Source: an uncultured Verrucomicrobiota bacterium
GTDB lineage: Bacteria > Verrucomicrobiota > Verrucomicrobiia > Verrucomicrobiales > Akkermansiaceae
Assembly (NCBI GenBank): GCA_937867415.1
Contig: CALMKO010000027.1
Coordinates: 1-32,862 of the forward strand
Direction: 5' to 3'
Length of the DNA stretch: 32,862 nt
The notes beneath the pieces were generated by a model. The model saw nothing but the letters and a program-made list of their open reading frames with translations. It ran no database searches and was not told where the DNA came from. Every line of letters begins with the position of its first letter. The first letter of the stretch is position 1. Below are positions 1 to 7,917 of the stretch, in pieces. Position numbers and translations under genes: made by a program.

Positions 1-81
1 GATCATGTTAGGGCTTGTAGGGGCTTGTCTGTGACTGACCGAGTGAATGAAGAGGAGGTTCCCGCTTTTTTCTTTCGCTCC

Positions 82-99
82 GGCGCTCATAGAGACGCC
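82..99. repeat. REP-like imperfect palindrome
   Basis: A GC-rich imperfect palindrome, GGCGCTC-ATA-GAGACGCC, reads as two near-complementary arms with one bulged base and sits in the gene-free first 229 bases. On the minus strand it is preceded by GCTTGTAGC. From memory, short interspersed palindromes of this style occur in Verrucomicrobiota genomes, but only one copy is visible here, so the repeat status is inferred. The rest of 1-229 holds no convincing gene; a short near-repeat (GGGCTTGTAGGGGCTTGT) lies at about 11-28. Confidence 0.35.
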
Positions 100-201
100 G
101 CTACAAGCTTGTTCATGCGCGGCATGGTAGGGGGCGGGGCCGTGGTGGACACAACGGCCCGGAAACCGACGATCGGAGGAGACCTTGACTTACGGATCCG
201 A

Positions 202-221
202 GGTCTTGATTGATCAAGACC
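202..221 (-). terminator. Hairpin just downstream of ribD
   Basis: A perfect inverted repeat, GGTCTTGAT-TG-ATCAAGACC, begins 8 bases after the ribD stop. Folded sensibly it gives a 7-bp stem with a 6-base loop. No T-run follows on the minus strand, so it may be a weak or factor-assisted terminator, or a 3'-end stabiliser. It lies at the end of a long run of minus-strand genes, where a terminator is expected. Confidence 0.4.
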
Positions 222-229
222 GGGTGTTT

Positions 230-1240
230 TCATCCCCTTTCACAAATGGCGCGCAATCTGATGTCATCATCAAGGCGTTGGTATTCGATCTCCTGCAATT
301 TGATGGATGCGGAAAGACCCGCGCCGCCGAGACCGGGCGCGGGACCACCACACAAGAGCGGGGCATAATAAATGACCACCTCATCGACCAATCCGGCTTC
401 GAACATCGCCGCGGAAAAAATCCCTCCGGCCTCGATCATGACCGTTAGAACCCCTTGCTCCGCGGCAAGGCGCCGGAGTATTTCTGTGAGGTCGCCTCGT
501 GGACGGATAAGGGTGCGGTCCATGGGCCCCGTGAGGGTGAGGGTTTGCGGCTGGTCGGAGATGACGACACGCCAGGGTTGCAAGCGCCCTGCAAGCAATT
601 CCGGAATGCGGATGGTGAGGGCTGGCTGGTCGCGGCGGACGGTTTCCCCACTGGTGATGATGGCATCCACGGTGGAGCGGAGTTTCTGGACATCCGCACG
701 GGCGGACTGCCCCGTCAGCCACTGGCCTTCATCGGGCGGACGGGTGATGCGACCATCGAGACTCATGGCGGATTTCCAGATGACCCAGGGCAGGCCGGTT
801 TCGCGCACTTTGAAAAACGGGCGGAGCAACTTGCGGGCCTCCTCCTCGCAGACTCCGGAAGTGACGGAGATGCCCGCTGCTGCAAGTTGCTGGTCCGCGC
901 GTCCGGCGTGGGCGGGATTCCGGTCCACACAGGCGTAGACGACGCGGGCGATTCCGGCGTCGATGAGGCCCTGCGTACATGGCGGGGTGCGGCCGTGGGT
1001 AGAGCAAGGCTCAAGGGTGATGTAGATGGTGGAGCCGCGGACCTCATGCATGGAGGCTGCGGCCGCCGCGAGGGCCTCGCGCTCGGCGTGGGGCTGGCCT
1101 GCCGCGCGATGCCAGCCTTTTCCGAGCAGGATGCCATCCTTGATGATCACCGCTCCGACCGGGGGGTTAGGCGCGGTGCGTCCGACGCCTTGACGCGCCT
1201 CGTCGAGCGCGAGTTGCATCCATGTGATATCCTCGTTCAT
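230..1240 (-). CDS. ribD: RibD, bifunctional riboflavin deaminase/reductase
   Basis: This cytosolic enzyme deaminates the pyrimidine made from GTP and then reduces its ribosyl group, the second and third steps of riboflavin synthesis. The N-terminal deaminase domain (about 1-145) has the zinc and catalytic motifs HAE (H51, E53) and PCSTHGRTPPC (C79, C88), preceded by NPPVGAVI. The C-terminal reductase domain (about 150-336) has KSAMSLDGRI and the SGETVRRDQPALTIR stretch, where the family usually has GxxTVxxDxPxLTxR. The length of 336 aa is slightly short of the usual 350-370 aa but both domains are complete. The ATG overlaps the stop of the upstream channel gene by four bases (ATGA), so translation is probably coupled. 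No other rib genes and no FMN riboswitch are seen nearby. Confidence 0.95.
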   Translation of the reverse strand: MNEDITWMQLALDEARQGVGRTAPNPPVGAVIIKDGILLGKGWHRAAGQPHAEREALAAAAASMHEVRGSTIYITLEPCSTHGRTPPCTQGLIDAGIARVVYACVDRNPAHAGRADQQLAAAGISVTSGVCEEEARKLLRPFFKVRETGLPWVIWKSAMSLDGRITRPPDEGQWLTGQSARADVQKLRSTVDAIITSGETVRRDQPALTIRIPELLAGRLQPWRVVISDQPQTLTLTGPMDRTLIRPRGDLTEILRRLAAEQGVLTVMIEAGGIFSAAMFEAGLVDEVVIYYAPLLCGGPAPGLGGAGLSASIKLQEIEYQRLDDDIRLRAICERG

Positions 1241-3570
1241 GGGCTGGATTTGCTGCCGCTCTCGATTGGCGCTGGCCCATCGGGCGGGGATGGCTGCCGG
1301 GTGGTGCCGCCCGCCAGCTGGATGGACAGCTCCTGGAACCGTTTTTCGATCATCAGCCGGATGTCACTCGCCACCACGTCTCCGTCGGTTTTTTCATTGA
1401 ACTCCGTCCAGAAAAAGACGGTGAACACGAGGGCGGCATCGCCGAAGTTACTCAGGATGACAACGGGCGCAGGATCCTTCAACACGAGTCCATGGCGCTC
1501 GACACACTCCTTGATGGCAGGAATGACTTCCTGTGCTTCAGAGCTATAGTCCACCCTGATCTCAAAGGAACGGCGGACGCGACGGTTGGACAAGGTGAAG
1601 TTGGTGAACTTGTTCTCAAGGAAGAAGGAATTGGGGATGAGTGTTTCCTTACCGTCAGCGCTGCGCAGGACGGAAGAGCGGGTATTGATCTCGGTGATGG
1701 AGCCGGAGATTCCGCCGACGTCCACGATATCGCCCACTCTGACCTTGCGCTCGAACAGCACGATGATGCCGCTGATGAAGTTCTTGATGAGCGTCTGTGA
1801 TCCGAATCCCAGACCGATGGCGAGTGCACCTCCGAAGAATGCGAAGATGGTGATGGGGATGTTGAGCAGGGACAGGGTGCCGATGGCGAGAAAGATGCCG
1901 ACGACGATCATGGCCCAATTCCGGAGTGTGCGGGCCTGGGCCTCGGCAATATGGCCGCGGCTGACGATGGAGTTCTGCAGGTGTCCGGCGATTTTCGCGA
2001 GAATCCAGTAGCCGATGAGGAAGAAGAAAAGGGCGCGCAGGAGAGTGCCCACGGTGACGTCGGTGGAGATTGTCTGGGTGACGCCGTCCACTTCGACAGT
2101 GAAATCCTCGCCCGCCATGACGCGGAGCGACCAGACGCCTTTGATTCTCTTCCAAACATCCGAGGAGAAAGCGGCCACTTTCTCCAAGACCGGCTGGCTA
2201 TCCTTTTTCGGTGAGTATTCGATCAGCCAGCGCTCCATCAGCTTGCGTTGGAGCGTGATGCTCTGACGGATGCGTTGGTAAAGGGATTGTTTCTCCAGCT
2301 TGAAAGCCCTGCGCTCGACGAGGAGCGGGGTGCGCGGGTCATCTGCGGGGATGGATGCCGCCTTGAGGTCGAACTGGGCGATCTCGGCGTTGCTGCTGGT
2401 ACTTTCGTTTTGAAGGTAGATGTCGAGCGCCTTGAGGCGGTCCACAAAGACGGTTAGATTGCCGAGGGACTTGGCCTGGATGGGTTCGGAGGGAGGGTTG
2501 ATGAGGATCCTGCGTTCCTGATAGGCGGTGATTTTGATGGTTTCCAACTGGATGAGGGTTTCGAGTCCCTCGGCGATGGACTGCAAGGTATCGACACGGT
2601 CGTTGGCGACTTCGAGGCGGAGTTTTGCCAATTCGAGATTGGGGGAGTTCGCGGCGTCGGGGTTGGTGGCGAGCAGGGAGTCGAGAGCGGCGCGGGCTTG
2701 TTTTTGGTTGGCGGTTGCGGAGTTTTGGCGTTTTGCCATGCCCTCGATGTCTTTGCGAATGGTGGCCTCCTGTTTTTTCGAGGCGGTCTCGAGCGTGGTT
2801 AGATTTTCCTGGGTGAAGGTGGCTCCCGCCTTGGCGATTTTCACCTTTTTGGAGAGCAGGAGCATCTCGGCTTTGGTTTCTTCAATCTGAAAGCCGAGGA
2901 TTTCGCAAAGGAGCTGGAGCAAGCCGCCCCGGGCGGCGAGGGATCTTGAGATGACATGAGAGGCCTCGAAGCGCCATTGCAGGGCAGGATTCCCCGCGGG
3001 CGCCTGGTTGAACTCGGCGGCGAGTTGCTTGGCTTTTTCGTCAGAGGATTTGGCATCACTGAGGACGGCAGCCAGCGTGCGCTTGAGGACTTGTTCTGAA
3101 GATTCCAGCGAGGAGAGCTTTTCTCTAACGGCATCCTGCTCGTTGAGCAGGTCGTCAACGAGGAGGAGTGAATACGGCGGAGGGTCGGGAAAGCCCACCC
3201 AGGCGTTGGCCGTCTCCCGGAAGGTGGCAACGGACTTGGCGGCGTTTTTCAGGCTTTCCACCGCCTTGACGTAGCGATCCACGGTGAGGGTGATCTGCTC
3301 GGTGTTGCGGCGGCGTTCATCGACTTCGTTGGGAAGGATGCCTTCAGGGAGTGAGTTGGCGGCTGCAGGGTCATCAAGGCGGGCCAGGGAGTCGCGGGCT
3401 TCCTTTTGCCATTTGAGGAGGCGCTCTTTGGTTTCTTCCGGGGTCTCGGGGGCTTTGGCAGGAGCTTCGGGCTGAGTGCCCAACGCGTTCTTGATGGCCT
3501 GCGCCTGGCCAAGCACCACGCTGGAGGAGGCCAGAAGAAGGAGCAGCGGGATGAGGCGGGTGAGTCGCAT
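1237..3570 (-). CDS. Large MscS-family mechanosensitive channel
   Basis: A 777-aa inner-membrane protein predicted to release solutes on hypo-osmotic shock. It starts with a signal peptide (about 1-24), followed by a long charged region (about 25-490) that looks helical and coiled-coil forming and should lie in the periplasm. Membrane segments follow near 507-530 and 550-570, then the pore-lining helix, rich in Gly and Ala (GGALAIGLGFGSQTLIKNF, about 576-594), and the MscS beta domain (RVGDIVDVGGISGSITEIN; IPNSFFLEN). The C-terminus is Pro/Ser-rich. The architecture resembles MscK or other large MscS relatives more than the 286-aa MscS, but with fewer membrane segments than MscK. It starts 15 bases after the rsgA stop and overlaps ribD by four bases, so the three genes are probably one transcript. 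The fold is certain; the physiological role is inferred. Confidence 0.88.
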   Translation of the reverse strand: MRLTRLIPLLLLLASSSVVLGQAQAIKNALGTQPEAPAKAPETPEETKERLLKWQKEARDSLARLDDPAAANSLPEGILPNEVDERRRNTEQITLTVDRYVKAVESLKNAAKSVATFRETANAWVGFPDPPPYSLLLVDDLLNEQDAVREKLSSLESSEQVLKRTLAAVLSDAKSSDEKAKQLAAEFNQAPAGNPALQWRFEASHVISRSLAARGGLLQLLCEILGFQIEETKAEMLLLSKKVKIAKAGATFTQENLTTLETASKKQEATIRKDIEGMAKRQNSATANQKQARAALDSLLATNPDAANSPNLELAKLRLEVANDRVDTLQSIAEGLETLIQLETIKITAYQERRILINPPSEPIQAKSLGNLTVFVDRLKALDIYLQNESTSSNAEIAQFDLKAASIPADDPRTPLLVERRAFKLEKQSLYQRIRQSITLQRKLMERWLIEYSPKKDSQPVLEKVAAFSSDVWKRIKGVWSLRVMAGEDFTVEVDGVTQTISTDVTVGTLLRALFFFLIGYWILAKIAGHLQNSIVSRGHIAEAQARTLRNWAMIVVGIFLAIGTLSLLNIPITIFAFFGGALAIGLGFGSQTLIKNFISGIIVLFERKVRVGDIVDVGGISGSITEINTRSSVLRSADGKETLIPNSFFLENKFTNFTLSNRRVRRSFEIRVDYSSEAQEVIPAIKECVERHGLVLKDPAPVVILSNFGDAALVFTVFFWTEFNEKTDGDVVASDIRLMIEKRFQELSIQLAGGTTRQPSPPDGPAPIESGSKSSP

Positions 3571-3585
3571 GAAGAGTGGATCAAG

Positions 3586-4686
3586 TTAGAGATCGCCGCG
3601 GCTGTCTTTTTCCAACTGGATCCGGTCGGCAAGGTTGCGGGCTTTGACGCTGTTGCGCTTGGCCCAGCGTTCGACGGTCATCTGGCGTTTTTCGGAGCGC
3701 TTTCTGAGGGCGGCGATTTCGGTTTCGAGGTTGAGGAAGTTCTCATAGCGCCCGACCTCGAGGGTGCCCGCCTCGACGGCGGCGCGGATGGCGCATTTGG
3801 CGTCTTTGCGGTGGCTGCAGTCGGAGAATTTGCAATCCCCGGCGAGGGCGGTGACGTCGGCGAAGCTCTCACGGAGCGTCGCCTCGTCAGTCCACATTTG
3901 GATTTCCCTCATGCCGGGGTTGTCGATGAGCATGCCGGTGCCGGGCAGTGGGACGAGTTCACGGGAAGTGGTGGTGTGGCGGCCCTTGCCGGTGATCTCG
4001 TTAACCTCGCTGGTCCACTGCCATTCTTCCCCGTAGAGTTGGTTGACGAGGGTGGACTTGCCAACCCCGCTCGAACCTACTACGCACATCGTAATGCCTT
4101 TTTTGAGGTATTTTTTAAGAACCTTGAGGCCATCCCCATTAAGGGCGCTGGTGACATGGACGGTGGCCCCCTCCCAGAGTGCGGCGATTTCCTCGGCGGC
4201 TTTCCGGCTTTGTTCTTTAGGGAAAAGGTCGGCCTTGTTGACCAGCACGACAGCCTTGGCACCGCTGCGGGCGATCAACATGAAGTAGCGCTCCATGCGG
4301 CGGATGTTGAAGTCCGGCCCCGCATCGGTGACCACGGCGACGTAGTCGATATTCGCCCCGATGACCTGGGCTTGTGAGCTATTCCCGGGCATTTTCCGGG
4401 AGAAGCAGGTGCGGCGGGGAAGGGTGGCGCGAATGATGTGGGGCTGGTTTTCATCGCCCAGCTCGACCATCACCCAATCTCCGACGGCGGGGAGGTCCGC
4501 ATCACAGGTGGCTTCATGCCAGACGCGGCCACAGAGCACGACGTCGATTTCATCGCCGCCTTTGATGAAGGCGCTGTAATTGATGACGGTCTCGCGGATG
4601 AGACGTGCGGGGACCCAACCTTTTCCGGCGAAGGCGGAGTGGGCGGTTTCGAGTTCGGGAGTCCAGCCGAGTTCCTTTAAATTCAT
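3586..4686 (-). CDS. rsgA: RsgA, ribosome small-subunit GTPase
   Basis: A circularly permuted GTPase that helps the late maturation of the 30S subunit. The G motifs come in the permuted order typical of the family: G4 NKAD (150-153), G5 TSALNGDG (179-186), G1 GSSGVGKST (204-212), a threonine-rich G2 switch (TTTSREL, about 238-244) and G3 DNPG (255-258). After these comes the zinc-binding Cys/His cluster with C285, C290, H292 and C298. An OB-fold region precedes the GTPase domain (about 45-100). The length of 366 aa is normal. It lies 59 bases downstream of the Nudix gene and 15 bases upstream of the MscS-type gene, in one orientation. All key residues are present. Confidence 0.95.
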   Translation of the reverse strand: MNLKELGWTPELETAHSAFAGKGWVPARLIRETVINYSAFIKGGDEIDVVLCGRVWHEATCDADLPAVGDWVMVELGDENQPHIIRATLPRRTCFSRKMPGNSSQAQVIGANIDYVAVVTDAGPDFNIRRMERYFMLIARSGAKAVVLVNKADLFPKEQSRKAAEEIAALWEGATVHVTSALNGDGLKVLKKYLKKGITMCVVGSSGVGKSTLVNQLYGEEWQWTSEVNEITGKGRHTTTSRELVPLPGTGMLIDNPGMREIQMWTDEATLRESFADVTALAGDCKFSDCSHRKDAKCAIRAAVEAGTLEVGRYENFLNLETEIAALRKRSEKRQMTVERWAKRNSVKARNLADRIQLEKDSRGDL

Positions 4687-4745
4687 TCGCGGGGGAGACT
4701 AGTGGAAGATGGGCGGGTGTCGATTCCTGCTTGCAAGGGAGTCTT

Positions 4746-5210
4746 TCAAAGTTCCACCTGGAAGAAGTCGCGCATGACTTCGCGGTAGATGTCGCGCTTG
4801 AAGGGCGGGAGCCAATCAAGGTCGAACTCGATGGGCTGGATCCAGCGGTAGGCGCGGAATTCGCGTTGTTTTTGCTTCACATTCACCTGGGGCGCGCCCG
4901 GCTTGAGGTGGCAGAGAAAATAGGTTTGTTCTTGGCCGTGGTTACCGTGTTTGCGGAGTTTTTTTCCGCGTGCTTCAGGCGGGTAGAGGTAGCGGTAGCC
5001 TTCGCGGCGCGCCACGACATCGTAGTCTTTCGCTTGCAGGCCGACTTCTTCACGCACTTCGCGGTAGAGCGCTTGTTCGAGAGATTCGCCCGTATCGACC
5101 CCGCCTTGGGGGAACTGCCATGCACCGGGGATGGTCCAGCGCTCGCAAATCAGAAGATTTCCATCTGAGTTTACGATGAGTGCCGCGACATTCGGGCGGT
5201 AGCGAACCAT
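4746..5210 (-). CDS. rppH: RppH-like Nudix hydrolase
   Basis: A 154-aa Nudix hydrolase, most like RNA pyrophosphohydrolases that remove pyrophosphate from mRNA 5' ends to trigger decay, or the related dinucleoside polyphosphate hydrolases. The N-terminus YRPNVAALIVN matches the RppH style. The Nudix box spans G36-L58 with RE(50-51) and EE(54-55) intact: GGVDTGES...REVREEVGL. WQFPQGG before the box and a C-terminal YRWIQP...PPFKRDIYREV stretch are also RppH-like. No Shine-Dalgarno site is evident. It lies between the pseudokinase gene (62-base gap) and rsgA. Family assignment is firm; the choice between RppH and Ap4A hydrolase rests on sequence style only. Confidence 0.88.
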   Translation of the reverse strand: MVRYRPNVAALIVNSDGNLLICERWTIPGAWQFPQGGVDTGESLEQALYREVREEVGLQAKDYDVVARREGYRYLYPPEARGKKLRKHGNHGQEQTYFLCHLKPGAPQVNVKQKQREFRAYRWIQPIEFDLDWLPPFKRDIYREVMRDFFQVEL

Positions 5211-5272
5211 GCGGGAAGGTAGGCGGATTTTGGGCGACGGACAATCATTAACTTATCCGTATCTTTGAGGTT

Positions 5273-6778
5273 TCACGGAGCGTCAAAGACCACGCGAAAC
5301 CCAAGATCCGGCCGGCGCATGCTTCGATTGTCAGTCCATTCTCGGGAGAGGGCATTGGTGCCTGGTTTTTGAAATGAGCCGCCGATGATCACCCAGAGGG
5401 ATTCACCGAGTGGATTGGCAGGATTCGGCGCGAGGGTGGAGGTCCATTCACAGACAGATCCTGCCATGCCGAGGATTTTGTGAGAGGTGATATCGCTCGT
5501 GGGAGAGGTGACGGGTGCCCATGGGCCCGGGGGCAGGGTGGCTGGCGCATTGAGCCCCAGAGCAAGTGCGGCGAACCATTCTTCTTGAGTGGGCAGGCGG
5601 GCCTTCTTCCACTCGGCGTAGGCGCTCGCGTCCCACCAGTCCACACCGGTGACGGGCGAATCGAGGGTCACGAGCTGGTTCTGCCAAAGTTCCTTTGATT
5701 TGGCGGCGGCGAGGAGCGCGGGCCAATCGGTAGGGGTATGGGAGGTTTTCTCCACAGGTTGGCCTGGGAGATCGAAAGAATTCTGGCGCTCTCTAGCGAG
5801 ACTGTTGAGGATTTCGAGAAACTCACCATACTGGCGGATGGTGACCTCGTGGGAGGCGATGCGGAATGCTTGGAGTGAATTTTCAAGTCCGTCGGGCCCC
5901 GGGTGTTTCCCCGCGGGAATGGTGACGGGTTCGGGGAGTGCAAGAGGCGGCTTTTCCACTGGCCTAGGCGGGCGCATTTTCAAGGCGATGCCTCCAATTC
6001 CCAGCAGGATCACGCCGGTGGCGAGAGCGATCATTCCAATCGGAATCTTCCGGGACACGATGGAACCCGTTTTGGTGGGGCTGAGAGTCGATAGTGGATC
6101 GGTGAGCTGGTGCTCGATTTGCATGCAAACGTCACGCGTCTGCGCCCAATCGATGGGTGCCGCGATTCCTTCACCTCGCATCCAACTCAAGAGAGTGAGC
6201 ATCCGAGTGGTCCCCGGCTGGCCTTGAGGCACCAGCGGCGGAAGGGCGTTCCCGAGATGGAGAATATCCCGCAGCGAGTGGTCCGGGGTTCGCTTGCCGG
6301 CGATGGCGAGGTTGTTCAGACGAATCACGCCGTGTTGATCCTGATAGATGGCATCCAAGCTCAAGGGTGAGGTGGCTTGAGCGAGCGCTTCATGCTGCAA
6401 CTGGGCTTCTGACACGCGCCTCAGGATATGCGCTAGGCGGGCCGGAGAAAGCGTTAGATGCCCTTGCAGCCGTTCCGCGAGAGTGACGCCTGCGAGCATT
6501 TCGTAGGCGTAGAAGCAAAGCCCCGGCTCGGACACCGCTTCGTAAACCGAACTGACCAGCGGATGGTCCACCGAGGCCTTGACGCGGACATCTGCGAGGA
6601 ATGAGTCGGTCTTGTCGGCTTGATCCGCTTTGAGTTCGTCCACGAGCACCGTGCGCGAGACTGAAATTTGTTCCGCCAGCCATGTGTTGTATAGCGGCGT
6701 TTCGGCAATCAACTGCTTGAGGCGGTATTCACCCAATTGGCGGGCTTGCGATTCGGAATTCATGCAGTTGGAGATCAA
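5273..6778 (-). CDS. Pseudokinase-TM-SUMF1-like fusion protein
   Basis: A 501-aa protein in three parts. Residues about 15-165 resemble a Ser/Thr kinase lobe arrangement (EYRLKQLIAETPLYNTWLA; YAYEMLAGVTLAERL), but the VAIK lysine, HRD and DFG motifs are absent, so it should be a pseudokinase. A single membrane segment follows (about 245-268). Residues about 285-498 form a formylglycine-generating-enzyme/SUMF1-type domain (SHEVTIRQYGEF; VTGVDWWDASAYAEWKKARLPTQEEW; GSVCEWTS; GGSF...SMRRPDLGFRVV). The paired cysteines near the C-terminus that active FGE enzymes use are missing, so it is probably a binding or scaffold domain. The longest reading starts at a TTG overlapping the stop of the upstream TPR gene; an ATG five codons inside (6761-6763) is an equal alternative. 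Function is unknown; membrane signalling or protein assembly is a guess. Confidence 0.8.
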   Translation of the reverse strand: MISNCMNSESQARQLGEYRLKQLIAETPLYNTWLAEQISVSRTVLVDELKADQADKTDSFLADVRVKASVDHPLVSSVYEAVSEPGLCFYAYEMLAGVTLAERLQGHLTLSPARLAHILRRVSEAQLQHEALAQATSPLSLDAIYQDQHGVIRLNNLAIAGKRTPDHSLRDILHLGNALPPLVPQGQPGTTRMLTLLSWMRGEGIAAPIDWAQTRDVCMQIEHQLTDPLSTLSPTKTGSIVSRKIPIGMIALATGVILLGIGGIALKMRPPRPVEKPPLALPEPVTIPAGKHPGPDGLENSLQAFRIASHEVTIRQYGEFLEILNSLARERQNSFDLPGQPVEKTSHTPTDWPALLAAAKSKELWQNQLVTLDSPVTGVDWWDASAYAEWKKARLPTQEEWFAALALGLNAPATLPPGPWAPVTSPTSDITSHKILGMAGSVCEWTSTLAPNPANPLGESLWVIIGGSFQKPGTNALSREWTDNRSMRRPDLGFRVVFDAP

Positions 6779-7872
6779 CGTGGCGGAAGAAGCGGGAGAT
6801 TCGGATCAAAATCGAGCGGAAGGGTATCCTGAAACTCCGGCAACATCGGCTCCCCCGGATTCGCGGCGGGGCCGTTGGAAATTCTTGCCGCAAGATCGCG
6901 GGGCCAAGCCTGCACATCAAGCACCTTACCCTGATAGATGAGCGATACGACTTGGCCGTAGTAGGTTCGTTCACCAAACAGATGCTCGGTTTGTGAATCC
7001 TGGTTGGGAATGAGATAAGTCATGCGTAAGTTTTCCTCACTTCCAATCCAGTCGAAAGGAAGCGATATCCATTTTTCAGACACCCAGGATTTGTCTTCCA
7101 ATTGCACGATCTCGCCTCTGGAGTTGCGGTTGAAAAAGCTTACCGACACCGCAAGCTCCGCGACGTTGATTTGTTCGCCGGGAGCCCTCTGCACGGGTAT
7201 GGTCAGAATCACGCGCTGCCCGGCGGCATCGTTGGGATCTTTGAAAATCCGGACCCGCCCGAGAGAGAGCTTGCCGAGCATGGCATCGGGTTGCTCGAAA
7301 CCGTCCCGCAACTTCCCTGCCGCAGGTTCATAAAGCGATCCGGCACCCGAGACCCCCATTTGAAAGACTTTCTCGAAATGGGCGGCGGCCGTGTCATAGA
7401 CGCCCATTTGTTCGTGGACCAAGCCGAGCTCGTAATGGACGTTTGGATCGTCTGGAGATTGGGTGAGGGCTTCTTCAAGTTTCATGATCGCCAGCCCCAT
7501 GTCCCCCGCGACGCGGGCTTGGCGGGCCTCGGTTACCATGCGTTCCGATTTCGGATCACCGATCTTAGGGGTGGCCAACGGCGTGGGTGGCGGCAGAGGC
7601 AACGACGCCGCCGGCGGCGGCAGCGGCGCAGGAGGCCGGGAAACGATGGAAGAAGCGGCCGGAGCCGCCTCGTCAACAGGCACCCGAACCGCAACGAGTT
7701 TGGGCACCTCCTTGATGATCGTCCGCACTTCGCGGGATTCCTCAAAGCGGGTTGCCAGGGCCATCCCTGCAACCAGCAGCTGCGCAAAAGCAACAAGAGC
7801 CAACATCCAACAGGAAATGGCAAACACGGGAAGGGTGGCTTTTGGCGGCGAAGATGGGCTTTTTAGCTGCAC
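6775..7872 (-). CDS. TPR membrane protein with proline-rich linker
   Basis: A 365-aa protein with one N-terminal membrane segment (about 13-40), a proline-rich spacer (about 70-100, with runs such as PPAPLPPPAASLPLPPPTP), then TPR-like helices (about 110-170: AIMKLEEALTQSPDDPNVHYELGLVHEQMG). A C-terminal beta-rich domain of about 150 residues follows that I do not recognise. It should be anchored in the inner membrane with the C-terminal part outside. Its stop overlaps the start of the pseudokinase/SUMF1 gene by four bases if that gene uses TTG, so the two products are probably made together and may interact. The 45-base gap to the thiol reductase upstream suggests cotranscription. No enzyme motif is visible. 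Confidence 0.75.
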   Translation of the reverse strand: MQLKSPSSPPKATLPVFAISCWMLALVAFAQLLVAGMALATRFEESREVRTIIKEVPKLVAVRVPVDEAAPAASSIVSRPPAPLPPPAASLPLPPPTPLATPKIGDPKSERMVTEARQARVAGDMGLAIMKLEEALTQSPDDPNVHYELGLVHEQMGVYDTAAAHFEKVFQMGVSGAGSLYEPAAGKLRDGFEQPDAMLGKLSLGRVRIFKDPNDAAGQRVILTIPVQRAPGEQINVAELAVSVSFFNRNSRGEIVQLEDKSWVSEKWISLPFDWIGSEENLRMTYLIPNQDSQTEHLFGERTYYGQVVSLIYQGKVLDVQAWPRDLAARISNGPAANPGEPMLPEFQDTLPLDFDPNLPLLPPR

Positions 7873-7917
7873 GTGCGAAACGTGTGATTCCTCCTCGTTT
7901 TTGTCAAATATCTCTAC

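Noticed and set aside
455-1549. Long plus-strand open frame opposite ribD and the MscS gene
   Set aside because: It lies antisense to two well-supported genes, has no recognisable domain, and such mirror frames are expected in GC-rich coding DNA.
3406-4377. 323-codon plus-strand frame opposite rsgA and mscS
   Set aside because: Antisense shadow; composition is Gly/Ala/Phe-rich without a family motif.
5273-6778. Active sulfatase-modifying (formylglycine-generating) enzyme
   Set aside because: The C-terminal cysteines required for activity are absent and no sulfatase gene is nearby.
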